A stretch of DNA of 64,000 nucleotides from an uncultured Rhizobium sp. (GTDB taxonomy: Bacteria; Pseudomonadota; Alphaproteobacteria; Rhizobiales; Rhizobiaceae), in assembly GCA_945952415.1 (NCBI GenBank), contig CAMFIF010000010.1, positions 1 through 64,000 on the forward strand. Direction: 5' to 3'. Numbering within the stretch: the first letter of the stretch is position 1; every line of letters starts with the position of its first letter. The translations under genes and the position numbers were made by a program. The notes beneath the pieces are model-generated. The model saw only the letters and a program-made list of their open reading frames with translations, had not been told where the DNA came from and ran no database searches. Of this stretch, positions 44,975-53,700 are shown in pieces.

Positions 44975-46804
44975 ATGACCGGATTGCGCACCAGCCTGAA
45001 GGCCCATGGACAGAAACTGCTGGTTTTGATCGCCCTCACGGGGCTTGCTTCCGGCGGATATTTCTTCTGGAAGGGAGAGGAAGACACCGCCAACCTCGCC
45101 TTCACACTCGCAACCCTGCCGGTTCTGGCAGCCCTTCTTGCCGAAATCGTTTCCTCCCTTCTGAAGGGGGATGTGGGGCTCGATATCGTTGCGGCCCTGT
45201 CCATGGGGGCGGGCCTTGTCTTCGGCGAGCCACTTGCCGCCAATGTCGTGGCGCTGATGTACGCTGGCGGGCAGGGGCTGGAAGCCTTTGCAGCTGGCCG
45301 CGCGCGGCGGGAAATGACCGCGCTCATGGGGCGCGTGGCCCGAACGGCGCTGCGTTTCGACGGCGACGATCTTCACGAGGTGGCGATCGAAGCCATCGGT
45401 ATCGGTGACCGGCTGCTGATCCGCCATGGTGAGGTGCTGCCGGTCGATGGCATCGTCGAGCGGGATGAAGCCCGGCTCGATCTCTCGGCGCTCACGGGGG
45501 AATCCGTGCCGGTTGCCGTCGCACCGGGCGGGGAGGGATTGAGCGGATCCGCATGCGTCGGTCCGACCTTCGTGTTGCGGGCAACCAGGCCGGCCGCCGA
45601 AAGCACCTATGCGGGCATCGTGCGGCTGGTGGCCGCCGCGGAAGCGAGCCGCGCGCCCATGGTGCGCCTGGCCGATCGCTATGCGCTCTGGTTCCTCGCG
45701 CTCACGCTGCTGATCGCCGGGATCGCCTATGGTCTTACCGGCGATACGCGCCGCGTGCTCGCCGTGCTGGTGGTGGCAACGCCCTGTCCGCTGATCCTCG
45801 CCGTTCCCGTGGCCTGGATTGCCGGCATGTCGCGCGCGGCCCGGATGGGTGTGCTCGTCAAGGGCGGGGCGGTCCTCGAAGCCCTGTCGCGCATCCGCAC
45901 CGTCATTCTCGACAAGACCGGCACGCTCACCCATGGTCAGGCGGATATCGATCTCATCCACGCGCTCGACGGTGAGGAACGGGAGATCCTGCGCCTTGCC
46001 GCAAGCCTCGATCAGGCATCCGGCCATGTGGTGGCCGAAGCGCTGGTGCGCGCCGCCACCGCCCGCGGCCTGCCGCTGACCCTGCCGGAAGCGGTGCGCG
46101 AGGAGCCGGGAACCGGCATAGAAGGCATGGTGGACGGTCGAAGGGTCAGGATCGGCGGCCTGTCCTATGTGCAGCAGGCCTGTAAGGAGGATGCGGCACT
46201 GCCGCCCGCCCGCCCGGGAAGCCTGAGAGTTGCCGTGGCCATCGATGGGCGGCTGGCGGGAGCGATCGAACTTCGCGACCGGGTGCGCGCCGATGCACAG
46301 GCCGTGCTGAACGATCTGCGCGCCGCAGGCGTGGAGGAAATCGTGCTTGCCTCGGGCGACCGGTCGGACGTGGTGGAGGAAGTGGGGGCGCTTCTGCAGC
46401 TCGACCGCATGCTGGCCGAACTTACCCCCGAAGCCAAGGTGGAGGCCGTCCGCGCCGCCACCGCGCTCGGTCCGGTCATGATGGTCGGCGACGGCATCAA
46501 CGATGCGCCGGCGCTGGCCGCGGCCCATGTGGGCGTCGCCATGGGCGCGCGGGGCGCCGCCTCCTCCTCGGAAGCGGCCGGCGTGGTGCTGCTCGTCGAC
46601 CGGCTGGAGCCGCTCGCCCGGGCCATGGCCGTGGCCCGTCGCAGCCGGCGGATTGCGCTTCAAAGCGTGATCGCAGGCCTCGGCCTTTCGATCGCCGGCA
46701 TGATCGCCGCCGCCTGCGGCTATCTCGCGCCCGTCGAGGGGGCGCTCCTCCAGGAGGCGATCGACATCGCCGTGATCCTCAACGCGCTGCGGGCGCTCCG
46801 CTGA
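44975..46804 (+). CDS. P1B-type (heavy-metal) ATPase lacking N-terminal metal-binding domain
   Basis: This 609-residue membrane ATPase has the phosphorylation site DKTGTLTHG, an LTGES actuator loop, hinge GDGINDAP and a transmembrane TPCPL motif in place of the usual CPC. The N-domain HP dipeptide is replaced by ASGHVVAEAL, where most P1B enzymes have SEHPL. There is no N-terminal HMA/GMTCxxC domain. TPC-type P1B pumps have been linked to iron/nickel/cobalt-type substrates, but metal specificity cannot be assigned here. AGGAAGGAAA precedes the ATG. It is the last gene of the FNR-box export operon. Confidence 0.88.
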   Translation: MTGLRTSLKAHGQKLLVLIALTGLASGGYFFWKGEEDTANLAFTLATLPVLAALLAEIVSSLLKGDVGLDIVAALSMGAGLVFGEPLAANVVALMYAGGQGLEAFAAGRARREMTALMGRVARTALRFDGDDLHEVAIEAIGIGDRLLIRHGEVLPVDGIVERDEARLDLSALTGESVPVAVAPGGEGLSGSACVGPTFVLRATRPAAESTYAGIVRLVAAAEASRAPMVRLADRYALWFLALTLLIAGIAYGLTGDTRRVLAVLVVATPCPLILAVPVAWIAGMSRAARMGVLVKGGAVLEALSRIRTVILDKTGTLTHGQADIDLIHALDGEEREILRLAASLDQASGHVVAEALVRAATARGLPLTLPEAVREEPGTGIEGMVDGRRVRIGGLSYVQQACKEDAALPPARPGSLRVAVAIDGRLAGAIELRDRVRADAQAVLNDLRAAGVEEIVLASGDRSDVVEEVGALLQLDRMLAELTPEAKVEAVRAATALGPVMMVGDGINDAPALAAAHVGVAMGARGAASSSEAAGVVLLVDRLEPLARAMAVARRSRRIALQSVIAGLGLSIAGMIAAACGYLAPVEGALLQEAIDIAVILNALRALR

Positions 46805-46994
46805 AAAAAAGCCGCGCCATGAGCGGGGTGCATGGCAGGTCTGAGAAAACGGACGTTCTTTCCGAAATATATCACCTTTCGGACCCCGTCCGCACCCCGT
46901 ATAGTCTTGATCGAAATCATGTTTTGAGGCTTCGGCCGCTCTTCCCCACCACACAGGCTGATCGCATGGCGAGACAGCTCCTTTTGAATCGGAT

Positions 46995-48221
46995 ATGCCC
47001 GTGACCGATATGCTTTGCTCCGAAGCGCTCGTCGATGAGGACAAGCGCCCGCTCACGCTGCTTGAACTCACGCTCGTCATTCTCGCCCTCGCTTGCGGGG
47101 GCTTCGGCATCGGCACCGGGGAATTTGCCATCATGGGTCTGCTTCCCGATGTGGCGAAGAGCTTTTCCGTCACCACGCCGGTGGCCGGTTATGTGATCAG
47201 CGCCTATGCGCTGGGCGTGGTGGTCGGCGCGCCGCTGATCGCGATTGCAGGGGCACGCGCCTCCCGCCGCAATCTCCTGATCGTGCTGATGACCGTCTTT
47301 GCGCTCGGCAATCTCGCCAGCGCCGTGGCACCGGATTTCTGGAGCTTCACCACGCTGCGCTTCCTTTCCGGCCTGCCGCACGGCGCCTATTTCGGCGTCT
47401 CGGCCCTGGTCGCGGCCTCGCTGGTGCCGCCCCACCGCCGGGCGCGGGCGGTCGGCCATGTCATGCTGGGCCTCACGGTCGCCACGCTCGCGGGCACGCC
47501 CGTCATGGCACTCTTCGGTCAATATCTGAGCTGGCGGGTGATGTTCTTCGCCGTCGGCGGCATCGGCGCGCTCACCGTGCTGCTGATCTTCATCTACCTC
47601 CCGCGCGACCGGGCACCCGAAGGCGCAAGCGTGACGAAGGAATTGGTCGCCTTCACCCATCCGCAGGTGCTGCTGACGCTGACGCTCGCCGCAACCGGCT
47701 TTGGCGGCATGTTCTCGATCTTCAGCTATATTGCCGGCACGGCGACCGAGGTGGCGCATATGCCCGTCTCGCTCATTCCGCTGATCATGATCCTCTTCGG
47801 TATCGGCATGAATGTCGGCAATGTCGTGGGCTCCAAGCTCGCTGATCTCTCGCTCATGGGCACGATCGGCGGCATGCTGCTCTTCAACATCGCCATCATG
47901 ACCCTCTTCGGCCTGACGGCGGAAAGCCCGGTCTTGCTCTGTATCTCGGTCTTCCTTGTCGGCTGCACCTTTGCCGCCGGCCCCGCGGTCCAGACGCGGC
48001 TGATGGATGTCGCTTCCGATGGCCAGACGCTTGCCGCCGCCTCCATGCATTCCGCCTTCAACATAGCGAATGCGCTTGGCGCCTGGCTCGGCGGCCTGGT
48101 GATTGCGTATGGCTACGGCTATGCCGCGACCGGCTATGTGGGCGCCGTCCTCTCCTTCTTCGGCCTCTTTGTCTTCGGCGCATCGCTTCTACTCGAGCGC
48201 CGCGAAGCGGCCCACGCTTAG
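46995..48221 (+). CDS. MFS transporter, AraJ/drug-efflux type
   Basis: This 408-residue protein has twelve hydrophobic helices. The first follows LLELTLVILALACGGFGIGTGEFAIMGLLPDVA, the hallmark of the AraJ/SotB/DHA1 efflux subgroup. A helix 2-3 loop contains ARASRRNLL. It probably exports sugars or drugs by proton antiport. An FNR-like half-match (TTGAT-N4-ATCAT, 46907-46920) lies upstream but without a matching -10, so I do not call it a promoter. Confidence 0.88.
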   Translation: MPVTDMLCSEALVDEDKRPLTLLELTLVILALACGGFGIGTGEFAIMGLLPDVAKSFSVTTPVAGYVISAYALGVVVGAPLIAIAGARASRRNLLIVLMTVFALGNLASAVAPDFWSFTTLRFLSGLPHGAYFGVSALVAASLVPPHRRARAVGHVMLGLTVATLAGTPVMALFGQYLSWRVMFFAVGGIGALTVLLIFIYLPRDRAPEGASVTKELVAFTHPQVLLTLTLAATGFGGMFSIFSYIAGTATEVAHMPVSLIPLIMILFGIGMNVGNVVGSKLADLSLMGTIGGMLLFNIAIMTLFGLTAESPVLLCISVFLVGCTFAAGPAVQTRLMDVASDGQTLAAASMHSAFNIANALGAWLGGLVIAYGYGYAATGYVGAVLSFFGLFVFGASLLLERREAAHA

Positions 48222-48324
48222 GCGCGCCGTTCTTTTTTCCGCGGGCGAGGGATCGATTGCCGGACCATTAAGGTTTGTAGGGAATAATAATAAATCACAC
48301 ATGTGAGTAGCCCGAAGCCCCTTG

Positions 48325-48435
48325 ATGGAAAGCCCGACAAACGCCCTTCTGGCCGTCCTGGCACTGTTCGTGATCGCCTTTTGGGCCGCGACCGGGCTGT
48401 TCTTCGTCATGCTGGGCGTGATGGTCTGGATCTGA
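48325..48435 (+). CDS. Putative 36-residue single-helix membrane protein
   Basis: An ATG-started frame encodes a peptide that is almost wholly hydrophobic from residue 7 (NALLAVLALFVIAFWAATG... to VMVWI), ending in TGA at 48433-48435. Codon third positions are GC-rich like real genes of this genome. No strong ribosome-binding site is visible (GAAGCCCC upstream), so expression is uncertain. It sits between the MFS gene and the convergent argP/lysG gene. Single-helix small proteins often modulate neighbouring transporters, but no partner is shown here. Confidence 0.4.
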   Translation: MESPTNALLAVLALFVIAFWAATGLFFVMLGVMVWI

Positions 48436-48449
48436 CCGGGCCGATGCCT

Positions 48450-49364
48450 TCAGGGCGCATGACCGGAGGGGACCAGATGCCGTGCCGCTGCGGCGCGCAC
48501 CGCCTCCGTGAGGCTTGAAAGCCGCGCTTCGGAAAGGCGGTTGATTTGCCAGAACAGCGGTATGTCGAGTGGCGAGCCTGGCAGCAGCTCCACGAGCCGC
48601 CCCGATTGCAGATGCTCCCGCACGAGCAGGGCCGGGTTCATGCACCATCCCATGCCGCCAAGGCTCGCTTCCAGAAAGCCCTGCGTCGAAGGCAGCCAGT
48701 GGGTGGGAACGGACATGTCCAGGCCAAGCGCGTGGCGGATCCAGCGCCCCTGCAGCCTGTCCTTCCGGTTGAAGGTCACCGCGGGCGCCCGGGCCAGCGC
48801 TTCCGGCGTCACCCCATCGGGGAAATGGCGTGCCATATAGTCGGGACTTGCGGTGGCCCGGTAACTGAGCGCGCCAAGCGCAATCAGGCGGCACCCCGCC
48901 ACTGCCCTCGGAATGCTGGTCACCGCCGCAATCACCCGTCCGCGCTCCAGCCATTCCGCCGTATGCTCCTCGTCATCCACGGCAATGTTGAGAAGCGGCG
49001 TTTCCCGCCTTGCGAAATCGGTCACCGCCTCCATGAACCAGGTGCCGAGGCTGTCCGCATTGGTGGCGATGGACAGCGTGACCGGCTGGCTGGGGCCGGT
49101 GCGGTCCATGAGACCCGGCAGGCGCTCCATCAGATCCCGTTCGAGCAGGCCGACATTTTCCATGTGGCGGCACAGCCATTCACCGGTCTCGGTGGCCTCT
49201 GCCGGATTGCCGCGCACGATCAGCACCGCCCCCAGCCTTTCCTCCAGGTTCTTCACCCGCTGGGAAACCGCCGATGGCGTGACATGGAGCGTCGCCGCCG
49301 CCTTTTCGAAACTTCCGGTCTGGATCACTGCATGCACGGCCCGGAGCGCCTGATAATCGAACAA
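48450..49364 (-). CDS. argP: LysR family regulator of LysE export (ArgP/LysG-type)
   Basis: This 304-residue LysR protein has an HTH (AAATLHVTPSAVSQRVKNLEERLG, about 23-46) and an effector domain. ArgP/LysG landmarks include DYQALRAVHAVIQTGSFEKAA and QGFLEASLGGMGWCMNP. Members sense lysine or arginine and activate the divergent lysE/argO exporter gene, exactly the layout here (98 bases between). It also regulates other genes in E. coli. A dyad at 49398-49410 is a plausible operator. Confidence 0.9.
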   Translation of the reverse strand: MFDYQALRAVHAVIQTGSFEKAAATLHVTPSAVSQRVKNLEERLGAVLIVRGNPAEATETGEWLCRHMENVGLLERDLMERLPGLMDRTGPSQPVTLSIATNADSLGTWFMEAVTDFARRETPLLNIAVDDEEHTAEWLERGRVIAAVTSIPRAVAGCRLIALGALSYRATASPDYMARHFPDGVTPEALARAPAVTFNRKDRLQGRWIRHALGLDMSVPTHWLPSTQGFLEASLGGMGWCMNPALLVREHLQSGRLVELLPGSPLDIPLFWQINRLSEARLSSLTEAVRAAAARHLVPSGHAP

Positions 49365-49397
49365 GATTAGCCCTCCTAATTTCGCTTCACTTCATTT

Positions 49398-49410
49398 AAT
49401 TCGACTAATT
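49398..49410. promoter_or_regulatory. Candidate ArgP/LysG operator dyad
   Basis: AATTCGACTAATT forms an AATT-N5-AATT dyad within an AT-rich divergent promoter region between the LysR regulator and lysE, consistent with T-N11-A type LysR sites. Moderate evidence only. Confidence 0.35.
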
Positions 49411-49462
49411 TCTGTCAATGCAATAGCGAAACCCGGAATTCCTGATCTCTTCCGGCTTGACC

Positions 49463-50002
49463 ATGATCCTTTCCCACTACCTGACCGGCCTGATGATGGG
49501 CCTCAGCCTCATCCTCGCCATCGGCGCGCAGAATGCCTTCGTCCTGCGCCAGGGCCTTCTGCGGCAGCACGTGCTTGCCATCTGCCTTGCCTGCAGCCTG
49601 TCCGATGCGCTGCTGATCCTGCTCGGCGTCACGAGCCTCAGGCAGGTCGCTGCGCTCATGCCCTGGCTCGATCCGGCCATGCGCTATGGCGGCGCTGCCT
49701 TCCTGCTCTGGTATGCCGCAAAGAGCCTCCATTCGGCATTGCGCTCCGAGGCGGCACTGGTGCTGAAGGCGGAGGCGGCCCAGCCCTTCTGGCCGACGCT
49801 TCTCACCTGCCTGGCGCTCACCTGGCTTAATCCGCATGTCTATCTGGATACGGTGCTGCTGCTCGGCACGCTCTCCACCCGTTTTCCAGGCGGCGAACTC
49901 ACTTTCGCCTTCGGCGCCATGACCGCATCCTTCCTCTTCTTCTTTGCGCTCGGCTATGGTGCGGCCTGGCTGCGACCGGTCTTTGCGCGACCGCTGGCCT
50001 AG
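49463..50002 (+). CDS. lysE: LysE/ArgO amino acid exporter, truncated by an in-frame amber codon
   Basis: This protein of 179 residues has the family start LTGLMMGLSLILAIGAQNAFVLRQGLL and helix segment CLALTWLNPHVYLDTVLLLG, typical of lysine/arginine exporters under ArgP/LysG control. The frame stops at TAG (50000-50002) after FARPLA, but the same frame continues as RILDGVIAAIMTAIAWKLLAGL to a TGA at 50069-50071, the expected last helix. Relatives have Trp at the stop (ARP.AW.ILDG), so a single G-to-A change (TGG to TAG) explains it. The protein may be inactive, partly active, or the codon may be an assembly error. Start ATG 49463 is preferred to TTG 49457. Confidence 0.85.
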   Translation: MILSHYLTGLMMGLSLILAIGAQNAFVLRQGLLRQHVLAICLACSLSDALLILLGVTSLRQVAALMPWLDPAMRYGGAAFLLWYAAKSLHSALRSEAALVLKAEAAQPFWPTLLTCLALTWLNPHVYLDTVLLLGTLSTRFPGGELTFAFGAMTASFLFFFALGYGAAWLRPVFARPLA

Positions 50003-50098
50003 CGCATCCTCGATGGCGTGATCGCTGCGATCATGACGGCGATTGCCTGGAAGCTGCTGGCGGGTCTTTGAGACGGTGAGGGGCCGCGCGGGCTTCGA

Positions 50099-50743
50099 TC
50101 AGACGCTGGCGGCAGAGGGCATGACCGGGCGAAGCGAAAGCCGAGGCGACACCGCCGCCACCGCAAGACCAATCACATGTCCCGAGGGCAGCGAAAGGCT
50201 CGACAGCGACCAGGGCGCCCCCGCCTGGGCGGGATCGTCGAGCGCGGGAAGAACACCGGGTCCGACCACCGAGAAGCTCGGCAGGTCGATGCCGAATCCG
50301 AGGCCCCGGGCCTTGATATAGGCTTCCTTCAGCGTCCAGATGCGGAAGAAGGAGGCGGCCATGGTCTCTGGAGACTGTTCGGACAGTGCCTGCCGTTCGC
50401 CGGCAGAAAAAAACAGGCCGGCAAGCTCGCCATCTCCGGTTTTCGGCTGAAGCGCCTCGATATCGATGCCGACGGGAGCTTCCGTCGAGAGGCAGGCCGC
50501 CGCCGCCCCTTCGGTGCGGCTGAGGCTCACATGAACCGGCGCCTGTCGCCCTTCGAAAAGGGCAATCGGCGCGCCCAGCCCATCATGGGAGATCGTCCAG
50601 GCGTCCAGCGCACCGCCCATTCGGTCGGCAAGGAGACCGCGCAGCAGCAGGTTGGAAAAGGCGGGCAATGCCCGCCCCTTCCCGGTGACGGCAAAGGCCA
50701 CCTCGACGATGGCCTCGCCCGCCCGCTTCTGTTCAAGACCCAT
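50099..50743 (-). CDS. 4-prime-phosphopantetheinyl transferase (Sfp-type)
   Basis: This 214-residue protein has the PPTase motifs VGIDIE (Mg-binding aspartate/glutamate) and WTLKEAYIKARG (KEA motif), in the expected order and spacing. It transfers phosphopantetheine from CoA to a carrier-protein serine. It lies nine bases after the Pls-type NRPS on the same strand and almost certainly activates its carrier domain (GGHSLL). Its length is normal for Sfp-type enzymes. Confidence 0.92.
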   Translation of the reverse strand: MGLEQKRAGEAIVEVAFAVTGKGRALPAFSNLLLRGLLADRMGGALDAWTISHDGLGAPIALFEGRQAPVHVSLSRTEGAAAACLSTEAPVGIDIEALQPKTGDGELAGLFFSAGERQALSEQSPETMAASFFRIWTLKEAYIKARGLGFGIDLPSFSVVGPGVLPALDDPAQAGAPWSLSSLSLPSGHVIGLAVAAVSPRLSLRPVMPSAASV

Positions 50744-50752
50744 GTCGGGCGC

Positions 50753-53700
50753 TCAGCGACGGGGCAGGGTAATCACCTGCATCATCTTGCCCGAGAGGCT
50801 CTGGCGGCGCACTGCCGGTGCGCCATGCCATTCCGTATGGGCGGGAATGCGCTCCCCCTTCATGACGATGGTGAGCGGACCGAGCCGGGCAAATTCGCCG
50901 ACCTGGCTGTCATAGAGCACGGTGGAGCCCGCCTCGATGCTGACGCCCCGTTCCACTTCAACCCGGCCGATCTTCATGACCCGGTCCTCGTAGAGATGGG
51001 TCTGGAGCGCGGCAAAATTGTTCACGGCCACGTAGTCGCCCACATTGATGCAGTCGAATTCGGTAATATCGGTCATGTCCAGATAGACACCCTTGCCGAA
51101 CCGTGCACCGAAGAGACGCAGCATCCAGGGAAGGAAGGGCGTGCCCCGGAGGAAGTCGAGAAGCATCTTGGCTGCCATGCCGGAATACATGACCGCAATC
51201 GCCTCCGTGCGCAGCGAGAACCAGGACCACATGGGATTGGCCTGCGGCCTGTAAGTGCCCATCATCACCCATTTGAGGGCGACGACGATGAGCGTCATGG
51301 CAAGCGACATGCCAAGCCCGAGGACCGGCAGGAGCAGGAGAGCCAGGCCATATTCACCGCGCTCCAGCGGGCCTGCCAGCGCTTCGATCGAAAGCGTGCC
51401 GAGCGAGATCATCGAAACCGTGGGCACCGAGAGATTGAAGAAGGCTTCGAAGAGACCGCGGCCGATCTGGCGCCAGATGGAGGGCTCGAAGGTGCGGGCG
51501 GCACCGCCATCGAAGGTCTGGCGCACCGGCAGCTTGATCGAAGGACTGCCGAACCAGGTCTCCCCTTCGCGCACCTCGGTGTGCACCGGCGGCTTGGACT
51601 TGATGCCGATCAGCGTCCGGTCGGGAAGCGAGGTGCCAACCGGCACGACCGCACTGTTGCCGACGAAGACATGATCGCCCGTCTTCACCCGCTTCAGGCT
51701 CATCCAGCCCCGGCGGATATCCTCTTCGCCGAGCAGGACCTCATCGGCGATGAAGCACTTCGCGCCGATTTCCACGAGATCGTAGCGGCCGGAAAGGCTG
51801 GTGGAAATTTCCGAGCCCTTGCCGATCTTGGCGCCCATCAGCCGGTACCAGCCGCGCATATACACGGTGGCATAGAGCGAGGAGAGGGTTTCAAGCGCGA
51901 TTTCCGAGCACAGCGATACGACCCATTTGCGCATGTAGGTGGCGCTGTGGATCGAATAATCGCCCTCCTTCAGCCGCGGCAGGACGAGCCAGCGGATGGC
52001 GACGATGAGGGCCACCGTGGCGGCCACCAGGCCAAGGGCGGCCGGCAGCGCGACGAGTGGCAGGAACCAGTGGGCATTGAGATGCGTCACCCCTTCGAGC
52101 CAGGCATCCGCATGGTCGAGGAAGAAGAAGGCCGGAACGAGCGGCAGGATGCCGATGGCCGGGATCGACAGGATGGCGGCGATATAGATCGCCATGTTGA
52201 TGGCGCGGCGCGGCGCGCTGGCGGTGGCCGGCTGGCGAAGGCTGTCGAGATCCACCATGCCGATCCGGCGGGCCGGCGAACCGTCCCACTTTTCCCGGGC
52301 ACCGATCACCGACCCCTGGCCGATGGCGGTCAGATCTTCAAGCTCGGCGCTTTCACCGATGCGGGAATTGCCGCCGATCACGCAGGACGACCCGATATAG
52401 GCATCGTCGCCGATCTCGATCGTGCCGATCACCAGCTCGTTGCCGATGACCTGCGCATTGGCAAAGCCGCAATGTCCGCCGATGGAAACGCCGTTCCCGA
52501 TGGTCAGGAGATCGATGGCGCCCGCCTCGATTTCATAGAGCATCGTATCCTTCCCGATCCGGGCGCCGAGAAGCCGGAGCACCGTATTCATCAGCGGCGA
52601 ACCCTGCACCCATTTCATGTGAATGAGCGAGATCAGCCGCTGGGCAAGCCACCAGCGGTAATAATAGCTGCCCCAGAGCGGATAACGCCCGGGCCGGGTA
52701 CGGCCGATCACCAGCCATTTCAGGCCGATGGCAAGACCGGTCGTGAAGAGGTTGATCGCCAGATAGATGGCCGACAGAACCACCATTTCCGAAAGGAAGC
52801 CGAGGCTCGAGGTATTGAGCATCCAGTAGGCCAGGAAGACCCCGAGAAACTGGGCGGTCATCAGCCCGATGATGAGCGGCATGGCGGCAGCCTGCGCCGC
52901 GCCGCAGAGGAAGCGCCGCAGGAGCGGGGGCGGGGCAAAGGAAAGGTCGGGTGTCTCCCCGGCAGGGTCCATGTCGCGGTCGAGCCGCGCGGCCATCGCC
53001 CGAAGCGTCCGGTCGCGGTAGACGTCCTGCAGGCCGAGCCCGGCCATGGACGGCGTCTGGCGCACCACCGAGAGGAAGCGGGCGGCGAGCAGCGAATGGC
53101 CGCCGAGATCGGTGAAGAAATCCGCATCCATCGGAACGGCCGCGCCGCCGAAAACCGACTTTGCGGCGGCATGAAGCGCCTCTTCGGTCGGCGTGCGCGG
53201 GCTGCTGTCGGGATCGAGCGTCACTTCTTCCTCGGGCAGGGCCTGCGCCATCAGCGCCTTGCGGTCGGCCTTGCCCGAAATCAGCATGGGCAGCTTGTCC
53301 ATGGCGACCATGCGGGCCGGCACCATGTAAGAGGGAACCTTCTGGGAAAGCGCCGCGCGAAGCGCATCCATGTCGAGCACCGCGCCGGGCTGTGCCACGA
53401 GGAAGGCGACGAGCCGCTCCATGCCGTCATCCTTGCGCAGCACGACGGCGGCCTGCGACACGCCGGGCATCACGGCCAGCCGTGCCTCGATTTCCCCGAG
53501 CTCCACCCGGAAGCCGCGGATCTTCACCTGGTCGTCCAGCCGGCCGTGAAAGCGCAGATTGCCATCTGCATCCACCGACACCGCATCGCCCGTGCGGTAG
53601 AGAACCGGGTCGAGGCTGGAAAGCGGGAAGGGATTGGGAATGAATTTCTGCGCGGTCAGTTCCGGGCGTTTCAGATAGCCGCGGGCGATGCCGGGGCCGC

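Noticed and set aside
46907-46920. TTGAT-N4-ATCAT, an FNR-like half-match upstream of the MFS gene
   Set aside because: One mismatch from the consensus and no -10 at the expected distance; not reported as regulatory.
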